Assembly (NCBI RefSeq): GCF_020360975.1
Contig: NW_025408683.1
Span: forward strand, 682,001-746,000
Origin: Hirsutella rhossiliensis
Lineage: Eukaryota > Ascomycota > Sordariomycetes > Hypocreales > Ophiocordycipitaceae
DNA: 64,000 nt
Reading direction: 5' to 3'
Shown here: positions 11,801 to 22,478 of the stretch, one piece after another
How the letters are laid out: the number at the start of each line of letters is the position of its first letter
Position numbering within the stretch: the first letter of the stretch is position 1
Notes under the pieces: model-generated
What the model was told of the DNA's origin: nothing
Seen by the model: only the letters and a program-made list of their open reading frames with translations
Database searches by the model: none
Made by a program: the position numbers and the translations under genes

Positions 11801-12950
11801 TGCATTGCTCCAGAGGAGCGTGACGTGCCCATGCTTCATAGCACTGAGGCTCCTCGCGATGCGCCCGCGAGCGACGCTCGGTGTTCATGCGCAGCAGCAC
11901 ATGGTCTCCGTGGAAGTGCACTGGGGGTGCAGTCAATCTCCGGGTGATTCTCGGCTGTCGTCGTGCTTTTTGTGGGGCGGCTGGAAAGCTGTTCAGAGGC
12001 CACTGGACAGCAGCGACGGCCATGACGCAGCGCCAGGGTATAAGTGAGGGAGGGTGCTGGTGGAAGAACTGAAAGACAAACGCAAAGGCATCGATGCGAT
12101 GCAAATGGCATTGCAGAGTGCGCAAATAGAGAGCCAAGCCATGGCTAGGCAAGGGAAAAGATTTTGCCTCATGGTCTGGGGCGATGGAGGAGGAGCGTTT
12201 CCCCTCTCCGGCAGACGCGGGCGGAGGTCCGGTCTTAGTGCCCAAGGGCGGACCCCAACCTGATTGGCTTGGGGCGCTGACCGGCCCTCGCTTAATCGCA
12301 TGCTGCGGGCTTCTGACTCATCTACATCATTATGCGTACTTTATCCCGCTTGGCATTCGCTACTCCAAGCCCATGTTCGTCCGCTCTGAATTCAGCACGT
12401 AAATGATAGAAATCAGGCCCTCCCCAGGTCTTCCCGTCTCTGTGACGGAGAGAGCCTGCATGAAACCTGGCTGAGCAGAGCTGCCTGTGTCACCTTCCGT
12501 ACCCTGTCCAGCTGAGACCCATGCATGATGACACAGGCAGAGTGCACGTGCTGATAAGCCGCCGATAAGCTGGCCAAGGCCCTACCCCCAATAATTCACC
12601 GTGATGGGTGTGCGTGCGGCAGACAACCTCATCCGTCCAGCCAGCCAAGGAGGGAACAAGAAACGCGGCCGAGACCCCATGTCAGACCTAGGCCCGCGTC
12701 CGTCCAACCTCCAGGCGCGCGCTCCTCGCAGAGTATCATATCCCTAGCCCTGCCGCTGGCGCTTAACCCGACCTCGTCCATTGCCCGTCTCACTCGGGCG
12801 GGCAAGCTGTCCTGAGCTCGCTCCTCGAAGCTGTGGATCCTCGTTTTGCTGCTGCTGTTCCTCACACCGCTCCTCGCCGAGCTTCGCCATCGCGCCCTCC
12901 TCGTCTCCTCATCGTCGGCACGGCCTCTCGCCAGCCGCCCTTCCGTACCG
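8817..12950. promoter_or_regulatory. Gene-free 4.1-kb divergent region, transporter / ICE2
   Basis: Both strands were read; only short frames occur, none with a domain or matching splice sites. The part nearest the transporter (8820-9350) is purine-rich on the plus strand, so CT-rich in the transporter's sense, like a leader. There is a TACCTA/TAGGTA cluster at 9791-9825, a 10-bp tandem repeat at 10454-10499 and MCB-like ACGCGT sites near 10876 and 11061. The segment just before ICE2 (12780-12950) is CT-rich. An unannotated non-coding transcript is possible but not shown. Confidence 0.5.
10454..10499. repeat. 10-bp tandem repeat, about 4.6 copies
   Basis: The unit ggtgctcctt is repeated four times with one or two changes, plus a partial fifth copy. 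It lies in the divergent intergenic region, outside any gene called here. Confidence 0.8.
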
Positions 12951-14321
12951 ATGTGGTGGCTATTCAGCATCATCCTTAGCTCCGTCTTCCTCTTCAGCAT
13001 TGTCCTCTCCATCCCCGTCGCCTTCGATGTCGGCGGCCGCGACAGCGGGCTGGCCTATAGCCTCTCGCTCTTCAACTACTACCTCTTCTACTCGGCCGTC
13101 CGCATCCTGACCCCCGAAAGGTCCCGCCTCGGCTGGACCGTCTCGACCGCCCTCCGCCTGTCGCAATGGATCGTCATCCCGACGCTGATGATCTGGGCCC
13201 TCGGCCAGTTTGCCGTCGACGCGGGAAGCACAAACTGGGTGGAGCGCACACTCGGCGGCGTCTTTCGCTCCAAGAGCACGAGCTGGACCGAGTGGGTGTT
13301 TGGCAAGGACGGCGTGTTGGAGACGGTCATGCTGGGCAGCTGGGATAGCGTTCTCAAGTACTCGGGGCCCATGTTCCAGCTGCTCGAGGGTTTTTGCACC
13401 TTGCTCGTCATCCAGGCTGCCGGGCAAATCACCCGCTGGCTCGTCAACAGAGGCAGGAGTGACACCTGGGTGGTGAGTCGGAACGCCGGCTCCCTTCTTT
13501 TCCCAGTTCAATGACCCCGTTTCTAATCCGGGCGCCCTCAGATCTTTCTCCTCGCCTTTTCGGGCTCCGTCATGGCCAGCGCCGTCTACTTCCTGTGGCG
13601 CATCGCGCAGTTCCCCCAGATCAGCAACCTCGACGCCACGCTCATCGGTGTGACCATGACCACGGCCGTATTCCTCTGCGCCTACGGAATCGGCAGCGGC
13701 CGCGGCAGTCCCGTCGAGAGTTCTCTGCTCTTTGCCTACATCGTGCTTTGCGTGTACCAGATCTTCACCGACTACCTACCCTCGGACGGAGCCAGCCAGA
13801 CCGACGACGACCAGACGGCGACGCAGCCGGACATTCCGCCCTTGCCACCCATCATCATGGCCTCGTACTCGACGCTGCTGCACGTCCTGGGCTCTCTCCC
13901 CTCGGCCATCCACTCTTCGCTGGCCCTGCTCTACGCCGCGTTTCAGACCATCACGCCGTCCGTCATCATCTCTCTCACCTACCGTCTCTTCGTCTTCTAC
14001 TCGGCCACGCGCATCATCCCCTCGGTGAGGGACCTTGGCGCGCGAGCACTGATGCACGAGCCCGACTTTGAAGACTCGGAAACCGCCAACAAGGTCCTCG
14101 GCCTCCTTAGCTGGTTCTCACCCTCGATCCTGGTGGCGGTGTACACGAGCCTGCTGTTACAGCACTTTTCCACCAGCGATGGCCCGGATGGCTGGACGCT
14201 CAGGGGCGGCGATGTCGGAGGTGGCACGTGGCGCTGGATCAACGTCGGCTTGACCATGGTCTTGTATGGCGTGGAGATGTATCTGGGCTCCGACGAGCAG
14301 GACCACTGGAAGGTAGATTGA
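12951..14321 (+). CDS. ICE2: ICE2-family ER membrane protein
   Basis: Two exons (12951-13472, 13542-14321) give 433 residues with eight to ten hydrophobic helices. The opening (MWWLFSII then IPVAFDVGGRDSGLAYSLSLF) and later blocks such as LEGFCTLLVIQAAGQI, YRLFVFYSATRIIPSVRD and WRWINVGLTMVLYGVEMYLG match the fungal ICE2 family. Yeast Ice2 is an ER protein needed for cortical ER inheritance and normal ER shape, and it influences lipid metabolism. An in-frame upstream ATG at 12846 would add 35 residues of a different character; 12951 is preferred because family members begin directly at the first helix. The single intron is 69 bp. Confidence 0.88.
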
Positions 14322-15044
14322 GGCGCAGAGGAGTCATCTCCATCCGTGCTCGGCGTATGGAGGTGAAACAGGTCCGACATGGGGAGGTCAGAGAAGCGCG
14401 CGCCGTTAATTTCAAGTGACTGGATGCGTGGAAACCGGGGCCGGGACTGCTCTGGAGACCAAGTTAGGGAGGGTGACGGCATCTAGTACCACTAGGCGCC
14501 TTGGTAACTCATGAGTATGGACGTCGGCAAGCATGTCGAAGGACGATGGCATGCATCATTTGCTGCGGTCTGAAGCCAAGGGCAGAGGGCAGGCAAGGGT
14601 CGCGCGGATCGGCGTTGGGGTGGCAAGCATACCCTACCTGTCTTACAGAGCATGGCGATATTGATTGATAGGCTTATTCCTTTGTCTCCGGTCCTGTTGC
14701 GACTGTTATAGGTTGGAAGTGGCCTGTTGGGAACAGCGTGGAGATGGCAAATCTGGGCTGACGATCCGAGGACTTAATGAGTCGCGACGGCTAGATTTCA
14801 CAGCGAGTTTCTGTCGCAGCTCTCTGATTTCGTTCCCGAAACGTAGAACCAGTGATATACAGGAGCTTTGATTGCCGTCGAGCCCATCCATGATTTGAGC
14901 TCGTCGAGACGAGCATCTATCTGGCCCTGATGAGCTACCCTACACCACTCCCTCACCTTCTGCATGCTGCTGATGACACCCACGACCGACCTCACCGCTC
15001 TCTCCTGCACACTCGTTCACTTTGGGGGTAACCGCAATCCCATC
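14322..15044. other. Intergenic region, ICE2 / alpha-beta hydrolase
   Basis: This holds the ICE2 3' UTR and the promoter of the downstream same-strand hydrolase. No coding or RNA feature was recognised. An ATG at 14964 is in frame with the hydrolase and could be an alternative start. Confidence 0.55.
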
Positions 15045-16302
15045 ATGTCAGACTCGGCCTATACCACAAAGGGCCTCCCGCCCGCGCCGGCCGTATCCAT
15101 GACAACCATGGCCATGGTCGGCCTCCTCGTCGACGTCTTTGGGCTCGACGAGCTGCCTGAACCCAGCGACGACGCGCCGGTGACGTGTCTCTGGCTCCTT
15201 CACCCGCGGACCCGAACCCGGGCACGGATGCACGACGTGGCGCGGCGCGCGGTCCACGCATGGAACACACATCAGTCGCAGAGCCAGACGCAGCAGTCAC
15301 GGCGGGGCCTGGTGGCGCTGGCGTTCGACATGCCCAACCACGGCAGCCGGCTGGTCAGCGACACGGCCAACAAGACGTGGAAGGGGGGCAACGAGCGGCA
15401 CGCCATCGACATGGCGGGCATCGTCAGGGCTGCGCGCGGCGACATGAGCGGCCTCATGGACCTCGTGGGTGGGTACCTGGGCAGGGAGGTGGACGCGCAC
15501 GTTGCCCTGGGCTGGAGCCTGGGGGGGCATGCGGCGTGGCAGGCCGTCTTTGGCGAGGAGAGGTTGGATGCGGTGGTGGTGGTGGTGGGATGTCCCGACT
15601 ATCTGGGTGAGTTTGGTGCCTGTCTGCGTCTACCCGCGTCTCGTCTCGAGTCGAGGGGGTTTGTCGACATCCTGCCTGGGCGGAGTGGCGTTGGCCGTTG
15701 GCCATGGCGGATGGTCGGACGACGGAACTGACATTCACACACACGCTCCCAAGCCTGAATCCACATCTTGAGGTCGACATCGTGCTCGCTGACTCTATCC
15801 ACGACCAGGACTCATGACCCATCGCGCCCAAAACGCCGACCTCGACACGGGTTCCTCCCCTCTCCTGGGCAGCAAGTACTTCCCCCCCGACCTCATCGCC
15901 TCCTGCAACGCCCACGACCCGCGCGCCATACTCTTCGGCGCCACCTCCCCGCCCCCGCTGCCGACGCCCCCGCTGCCGGCGGCGGAGCAGGCCCGGCTGC
16001 GCGCCATCCTGGACGCGCGCGGGCTCCGCGGCAAGCGGGTCCTGGTGTGCTCGGGCGCCGACGACGCGCTGGTGCCGTACGCGCGGTCGGCGCCGCTGCT
16101 GGCGGTGCTGGCGGACGCGGCGGGCGGGTGGTACCGCGATGCCGGGCTGGTGCTCGAGGATCGCGTGTACGAGGGCGTGGGCCATCGGTTCAGCGCCGAT
16201 ATGGTGAGGGATGCGGTCGCGTTCCTGGTCGGGGCGGTTGCTGAGGGGCCCAGGGGGGAGGAGGGAGGAGCAGATGAAGGGGAGAGGAAGGCGAGGATTT
16301 GA
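15045..16302 (+). CDS. Alpha/beta hydrolase-fold protein
   Basis: Two exons (15045-15606, 15809-16302) joined by a 202-bp intron give 351 residues. The nucleophile elbow GWSLGGH places the serine at residue 158, after a strand (DAHVALGWS), with an oxyanion-region LHP at about 52-54. The C-terminal half supplies an acid loop (CSGADDALVPY) and a histidine loop (GVGHRF), so a full Ser-Asp-His triad is plausible. ALAFDMPNHGSR resembles the lid-proximal loop of serine hydrolases. It is a cytosolic-type hydrolase with no signal peptide and unknown substrate. The start was placed at MSDSAY; an in-frame Met at 14964 would add 27 residues. It converges on the DUF218 gene with only 155 bp between stops. 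Confidence 0.85.
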
Positions 16303-16457
16303 GGGGGAAGCACCAGGTTACGATCAGCGCCTCTACGTTTCCTGACATGGCCTTCATGCAGTATCTATATAGAGAAACATATCACATCATCTACAGGTTA
16401 TATGTATCACATCATATAATGAACGGCTATGTCCACAAAGGACATGACAGCCAAAAA

Positions 16458-17336
16458 TCACACCCACGGCCTCGGCGCATCCTCGTCCAACGTCTCCCCT
16501 TCCCCCTCGCCTCCCCTCGTCACCAACCCGCCCTTGTCCTTGTACTGCGCCTCAAACACCCCCTGCCACACATGCCACGGGTTCCTCGCCCTTCGTTTGT
16601 CGGCCAGCCCGGCCCCACGGCCGTGCGGATCCGCCTCCCACTCCTCGGCCGCCCGCGCAACGCCCCGCCATGCCGCCTGCCGCCCAGCCCGGCCATCGTC
16701 GGCCGCTTCCAGCCCGGGGTCCGCCGCCGCCGCCGCCATCATGCCAGGCGGGTTGATGCCGACAAACGCCACGCGGTCGGGAGGGTACCCGATGGCGCGG
16801 CAGTGCGCCTCGAGGCGCGGCTGCTTGAAGGCGTGGCCGACGAGCGTGAGGGATGCGGGCCAGGCGCCGAAGCGTGCGTGGAAGCGCGTCAGGCTGAAGA
16901 GGACGTTGTGGTACGAGTCGAGCGCGCGCTCCTCGAGCAGTATCGCCTCTTCTCGGTGGTCTGGCTCCGGCAGCAGACCCCAGTACTCGTTCTGCGCCGC
17001 GACGTCTGCGTAGCTCTGCGCCTCGGAACGGCGCGTCTCCCTGCGCGTCGGGCCTCTTCTCACCGTCCCCTTATCCTCAGCCCATGCACACCCATCTAAT
17101 GGAATTCCTCGACGCCCGCTTCTTCGAGAGCCCACTTACCCGGAAAACACGAGGACGGCGCCGCGGCGGGCCTCGGCCAAGCTCCGCACGCCGGCCTGCG
17201 CGTGCTGCACAAAGGTGGGCGTCTCGCCGCGCTGAAAGGGCGCAAGCAGCCACTCGGACTCGTCGGTGCCCTTGGACGGGCCGCCGAGCCAGATGGCGTG
17301 GCAGCAGACGACGATGAGGTGCGTTGGCGGCGCCAT
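16458..17336 (-). CDS. DUF218 (YdcF-like) domain protein
   Basis: Two exons (17336-17140, 17055-16458) give 264 residues. The protein opens with the family's first strand and loop ([16 protein letters not shown]), followed by [17 protein letters not shown], then [41 protein letters not shown] and the [18 protein letters not shown] block. This order is typical of fungal DUF218 proteins. The intron (84 bp) was placed so that the GGPT motif is exactly restored. The DUF218/YdcF fold is of uncertain biochemical function (bacterial members bind S-adenosylmethionine or act in envelope metabolism), so no specific function is claimed. There is no signal peptide or membrane helix. Confidence 0.87.
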
Positions 17337-17789
17337 TGGTGGGCGGCGATTGGTCGTCTGGTTGGCCTTGCGGGCGGAAAACAGCTTAAGCGAGGTGTTG
17401 GCTGTGAGGTGCGTTGGTGAATGGTGACGGTGATGGGTCGTCCCAGGCCAGGTGGAGGTTGAAATCCATGCAATGTGATTGGATGGCGCGGAGTGGAGAT
17501 GGAGCAGAAAGGATGAGAGCAGCTGATGATCCAGAAATATTCCCTCTATATTCCGTCGTTCCTCCTTGCCGCGGTCCGCCGGCGTGACATGCAAGGCCAC
17601 AAAGGTTATGCTTCCCGTCCGTCTATATGCGAGTGGGTATAAGGTAGTAACGCGGCGGCCGGCATCCCATCCGCCTCTTATGCGTTGTCGTCGCGAGTTC
17701 CTCTGGACCGCATGCGTAGTTTCGTCGACTCTGCTGCCCTCCTCTCGCACTGATCTCCGCAAAACCCTGGCCACTTGGGGCTTCCCTAC
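17337..17789. other. Intergenic region, DUF218 gene / dihydrofolate synthase
   Basis: These 453 bp hold the 5' flank of the DUF218 gene and the 3' flank of the upstream same-strand synthase gene. No other feature was seen. Confidence 0.6.
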
Positions 17790-19847
17790 TCAACTCCCGC
17801 GTCGTCCCTTGAGCATCTCGTTCTCAGCCCATCGGTCCGAGGGAGCCGCCCTTGGTTGCGGCTGTGATTGCCGAGCGTCGTTAGTAGTGGTGTTTTGAGA
17901 AGGCTGTGGCGCCTCGGGGGCCGCAGATTCAGGGGTTGACGCCGCCGTCGACGCGATTCCTATGTCTGCTTCGTCCAGACCATGCTTGTGCAGCAGGGAA
18001 ACCACCTGTCCCTTGTTGGCCTTGTCTGGCTTCCCGAAAATCTGCTCATAGCTGAGCGTCTTCATATCCGGATCGACCTCGTGACCGCGCGTCCTGAACA
18101 TGGCTTGGTTATACGCTTTAAGATGCTCGTCCCGCCGTCTCTTCAATTCTTGGACGCTCTGGCCGAGCTCTGCAGGGCCCGCGGCGACTTGGCCTCCGTC
18201 CAGCGAACCCGCCTGGAGCACCTTTTCAATGCTGGAAATGGCGGCCGCGCACTCGTCCGCCTGCGTCTTGTGTAGCGCCGCGGTCCGCTGGTGCTGGCGG
18301 ACTTTGTCTGGTACCACCCACGGCAGCGGCTTGGTGCCGTCGGCCGCGCTCCTGAACGTCGCGTTCCTCTTGGGAGACAAGTACCAATGTCTCCGGGCTC
18401 GCTTGAACTCGCGCGCCTCCTCGGGCGTCAGAGCTCGCTCCTGCGACAGCCGTGTGTAGTGCCAGAGCTGGCTGGGGCCGGGGCGCCTGGTCCCAATCTT
18501 CCACTGAGCCTCGACGCCCTCTAGCTTGTGCAGCTCCCCTATCAGATAAAGACTGCCGGTCACAACGATGGGGCCCTCGCCGGCTTTCTCGCATGCCCAT
18601 CGCAGGGCGGGAGAGATGCTCGGGTCGCCGTCGTAGAGCTGAGTCTCGTCGAAGAGCACCTCTTTGGCAACGTCTCGGCCAATCTCGGCTGGCACCGCCG
18701 GTGGGGTGTTTGCCATTGGCGCGTACTCGATGAAGGCAAAGTTGTCCTGGGGCTGGACGAGGGTCTCAATCATCTTGGCAAAGGGCTTGGTCGTGCTGGC
18801 CGACAGGCCCATGACCCAGGTCACGGGCTCACGACCTTGGCGCACCTTGCCCTGCACGTGCTTGTGCAGAGCCTCGACGCCGAGCATGTTGTGAGCGCCG
18901 TCGACCAACAGGGGCTGCTTGCGGGTGCCGCCGGTCAGCGCGGACACCCTGACCTTTTCTTTTCTGCCCGAGAGGTACGGCTTGGAGGCCAGGAGCTTGC
19001 CGATGTCAAGCTCGAGCTTGGGAAAAAGGAGCTGAAAGGCGAGCACCGCGCACAGGAGGTTCTCTCGCTCATAGGGCTCAAGACTGAACCTCTCGAGGTC
19101 GAGGTCGGCGAGCAAGGGCTCGGCCTTGGATGAGAGACTGATGTTTGTTCCTATGATGTGGGCCTGCTCCCTGAGGACTTGCATGACATTGGGCGGGTTG
19201 GAGTCATCGACGACGCAGGGCACGTCGGGCCGCATGATGCCGGCCTTGACCTTTGCGATCTCTTCGATGGTGTTGCCGAGATAGCTCTGGTGGTCAAGGT
19301 CGATCTTGGATATGACGGTGACGGACTTTTGCCTCATGGCGTTTGTGGCATCGGTGGCGCCGCCCATGCCGACCTCGACGATGCCGTACTTGACGCGCAT
19401 CGTCTCGAAGATGCGAAAGGCGGCGGCCGTCTCGAGCTCAAAGGGGGTTGGGTCGCCCGGGTCCTCGCCCATGGCAAAGGTCCAGCCCGAGGCGGCGCGG
19501 CGGTAGGCGGCGTCGACGTCGACGAGCTCGAGCCGGTGCATGCGCTTGTTGACGAAGCGGCCGTTGACGATGACGCCGTTGTGCGGCTCGGGGATGGCGG
19601 GCGAGACGAAGAGGCCGTGGCTGATGCCGGCGCGCTTGAGCATGCCGGCCAGCAGCGCGCAGATGGAGCCCTTGCCGTTTGTTCCGCCAACATGGACGCC
19701 CAGCCAGCTCTGCTGGTCGGGGACGATGCGGCTGATGCGCTCCAGGCCAAGGCGGATGTCGCGCCGGGCGACGGCCACCTTTCTCTCGACGGGCAAGGCG
19801 GCGCGAACGCGAGCCAGGGCTCGTTTGATATCCTTGGAGGCTGGCAT
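17790..19847 (-). CDS. FOL3: Dihydrofolate synthase (Mur-ligase fold) with long C-terminal extension
   Basis: A single exon gives 685 residues. The Mur-ligase P-loop VGGTNGKGS lies at 53-61, followed by HGLFVSPAI, the conserved EVGMGGATDATNA (this family's E-G-x-G-G-x-x-D-x-T-N), SKIDLDHQSYLGNTIEEIAKVKAGI, and DGAHN in the C-terminal domain. Folate-family ligases add glutamate to dihydropteroate (DHFS) or extend polyglutamates. The match in length and order of the first about 442 residues is to the Fol3/dihydrofolate synthase branch; folylpolyglutamate activity cannot be excluded. The core ends at TGSLYLIGELHKL and is followed by about 243 extra residues with a helical, charged segment and a Gln/Pro/Ala tail, not present in yeast Fol3. 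An in-frame ATG at 20042 would add 65 low-quality residues; MPASKDIKRAL is preferred. Confidence 0.88.
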   Translation of the reverse strand: MPASKDIKRALARVRAALPVERKVAVARRDIRLGLERISRIVPDQQSWLGVHVGGTNGKGSICALLAGMLKRAGISHGLFVSPAIPEPHNGVIVNGRFVNKRMHRLELVDVDAAYRRAASGWTFAMGEDPGDPTPFELETAAAFRIFETMRVKYGIVEVGMGGATDATNAMRQKSVTVISKIDLDHQSYLGNTIEEIAKVKAGIMRPDVPCVVDDSNPPNVMQVLREQAHIIGTNISLSSKAEPLLADLDLERFSLEPYERENLLCAVLAFQLLFPKLELDIGKLLASKPYLSGRKEKVRVSALTGGTRKQPLLVDGAHNMLGVEALHKHVQGKVRQGREPVTWVMGLSASTTKPFAKMIETLVQPQDNFAFIEYAPMANTPPAVPAEIGRDVAKEVLFDETQLYDGDPSISPALRWACEKAGEGPIVVTGSLYLIGELHKLEGVEAQWKIGTRRPGPSQLWHYTRLSQERALTPEEAREFKRARRHWYLSPKRNATFRSAADGTKPLPWVVPDKVRQHQRTAALHKTQADECAAAISSIEKVLQAGSLDGGQVAAGPAELGQSVQELKRRRDEHLKAYNQAMFRTRGHEVDPDMKTLSYEQIFGKPDKANKGQVVSLLHKHGLDEADIGIASTAASTPESAAPEAPQPSQNTTTNDARQSQPQPRAAPSDRWAENEMLKGRRGS

Positions 19848-20639
19848 GGCGAGGGAGACATTCCTCGACCTTCCTCGACCTGGGAAGTAGCAGGTAGTCC
19901 TGTCGTCGTCGTCTCTGGGAACGTTGCGAGGCGTTATCGCAGGCACATGGAGCCACGACGGCCGGCGGACGAGAGAGGCGGATCTCGAGCCTGAATATTT
20001 CTTCTCTCTGGGATCCGTGGCGCAGGCTGTAGCACCCGCCACGGGAGGGTGTTCGCACCAGCCACAGGGGCATGAGGGGGTACAGAGGGGAGCTGAGAGG
20101 CACCTGCCGCCGGCAACGTTCCCGTCAAAGCCACCAGGCCCCGAAAAATCTGCTGTCTCGGAAGCCGTCGCTCCCTCTCCCCGTACTTCTTTTTACCCAC
20201 TCACCCACCACCTCACCAACTCAAACCGTCCATCCATCCCTTGCTCCCCCCCAGTCTTTTCCCTCCCCCTTCATCAATCTGGCAGCGCGTCGTCGTCGCC
20301 GCTTGGTGCAGCTTCCGCCTCCCTTGTCCGCCCGCCGCGCGTGCATCATCGCCAGCAATAGCCAGGCACCTTGGCTCTCGTCTTTTCCCCCTACCTCCTC
20401 GGTAACAATCCTTGTTGGAGCATCGCTCTCTACTTGTTGGACCCACGAGGCGTTCCCGCCCGTTTTCTTCATCCTTGGTCCGCTTTCGCTCCGTCGCTCG
20501 CTTTGTATCGACTCGCATCCCACCGCTGACGGTCGACGCGACGCGCAATTCAACCCCATCGCGGCCTTGAAACAACAAGAGGAAAAGACGTTTCCCAGAC
20601 CACCATTGCCACGCCAACTCAGACTGCGTCCATTCATCA
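19848..20639. promoter_or_regulatory. Divergent promoter region, dihydrofolate synthase / disordered protein gene
   Basis: These 0.8 kb are CT-rich on the plus strand from about 20160 to 20640, as expected for the leader of the rightward gene. No separate gene was seen. Confidence 0.6.
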
Positions 20640-22478
20640 TGGGCCTCCCGTTAGTTCCCCTCCCTCACCATATGCCTTCTCGCGCCCGAGCTGGCCCTGC
20701 CATGCGCGTCAGCTGGCCATCCTGCGCGTCACAAGCCACTTTCCGCCAGCTCCATCAAGGCCAATGCATTGTTGCCGGCAATCGCCCCCGCTCATGACGT
20801 GCCTTTGGATCCTGCGTTTCGGCCGGCCATCTCTTTTCATCTCGTCATCGCTCCTAAACTGTCCGTTCCCTGTGCCCGCTTGCTGATGTTCCGTCTGCCC
20901 TGACAGACTCTTTGTCACCCCTGTCGAGTCGGACCTCCCGTCAAAGGCCGCCAGCAAGGGCGCTACCGCGTCCCCCGGCCGCTCCGGCGTTCGGCGCTCG
21001 AGTCGCCCAGTCTCTCGTGAAAGCCGCAACCCTGCCAGGAATGCCAGTGTCAGAATCTACGGCGCTGTCCAGCCACGCTTGCCTCGCTCCAACCAGGACG
21101 GTCTCTTGCCCTGGGTCGAGTCGCCCGGCCCACTCGACCCCAGCTTGCCAGAGCCGAGGTCCCGGCCTGCTTTCCAGGAAGCTCGGGACTCATGGCTGAG
21201 CTCCAACAACCCTGCCACGATACTTCGGAACCGACAAAACTTCCAGCAGCAGGTCGAGTCTATCTTTGCCGGCGACTGGCGAGAAAGGGTCCCGACGACG
21301 GCTGCACCGCAGCGCGAGACAGAGTCGAGGGATCCAGATGAGCGCTGGTGGTCGGCAGAGGCCCGTTCGTCGTCATCACGAGCCAGGCGTGCCCAAGTCG
21401 TGAGTGCCCGAGAGCAGAAGCCGGCTGCTCGGCAATCTCTCTTCCTCGATGGCATGGCCTGCTAACCATGTTCGTCTCTCCTCTGCGCCAGGTTGCACCG
21501 CTTCCATCACGGTTCGACCGTAGCCCCGATCGCCCGCGTCCATACCGCGGCAGCCCGCCCCACGGCCACCGAGGCTTGCGAACCGGTGGCTTGTCGCCCT
21601 TGAGCTCGGCGCCCGCCAACCCCAGCCGTGCCGGCCCTCGCTACAACTCTCGACCCTTGCGCAGCGTGCGCGATCGCCGAAGCCCGGCTGCTCGTCACTC
21701 TCTCGCGCTCGACGGGCTCGGAGATCGCGACAGGAGCCTGAGCCCCGAAGTCTGGGACACGCTCTTGTCCACCTTGACTCCCGACCCACAGCAGCCCAGC
21801 GCAGGCTCGTCATTTGCTTCGACGGAAGTCTCTCAGAGCGCTGGCCCGTCGTCTGGCACGCCCCTGTCACTGCCAGATGTTATCGGACAACCGCCAGAAG
21901 CGCAATGCGACTCGGGATGTGAGCATTCGGACGCGAACATGGAGGAGGAAGACGAGGAGAACGTCGAATTGGCGGGCGGGCGCCGTCGCGGACCATTGTC
22001 GAGCGACGGCCGCCAGCGATTCCCCCCCTACAACCCGGACGGACTGACTGACGGCCCGGTTGGTCGGCATGCCGCGCGAACGACGGCCGACGGCCGACGA
22101 AGCGCATTGCAGTCGCCGGCGGATGACTCAAACTCGCTGAGCGACGTGGGCAGACGGGGCGCGCGAACGGAGAACACGGATGGGGTCCCACGAGGCATGC
22201 CTCTGGCCCGACTCCTGAATCGTGCCGAGGGCTGGGGGAGCCAGGCGTCAGTTGAGGAAGCCTCGGAGGAGGAGAGCGGCGGCGATGGCTTGCAACAAGC
22301 CAGCCGCGGAGAATCGACAGGGCCTGCGCACAACGCGACGCTCAGCGGAGAGGAGGAATGGTCGGGGATGCAGCGAATCATGAGCAACCTCGCGCGGCGG
22401 GAGGATATACCGGACGAGTGGTGGGCCGAAGTGGGCCTCAGCCGGACTCTGCCCCAGGACGACGCGACGAATCAGTAG
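20640..22478 (+). CDS. Conserved fungal protein of unknown function, Ser/Arg/Pro-rich and mostly disordered
   Basis: Three exons (20640-20650, 20907-21399, 21492-22478) give 496 residues. Only eleven coding bases (MGL plus two bases of Pro) precede a 256-bp intron; the joined start reads MGLPLFVTPVESDLPSK. The body is low complexity with RSPDRPRPYRGSP-type basic/Pro stretches, an acidic patch (MEEEDEENVE) and a C-terminal block EEEWSGMQRIMSNLARREDIPDEWW (split here as EEEWSGMQRIMSNL and ARREDIPDEWW) that looks folded and conserved. A helix-like stretch with RNRQNFQQQVESIFAGDWRE lies near residue 95. I do not recognise a named domain. A role in signalling or RNA binding would be a guess. Confidence 0.75.

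Noticed and set aside
16303..16457. Possible extra gene between the convergent hydrolase and DUF218 genes
   Set aside because: Only 155 bp, AT-rich (ATATA runs), best explained as overlapping 3' ends.
19848..20042. 65-residue N-terminal extension of dihydrofolate synthase from the ATG at 20042
   Set aside because: Composition is unlike a transit peptide or a conserved domain, and the family N-terminus begins naturally at the Met at 19847.
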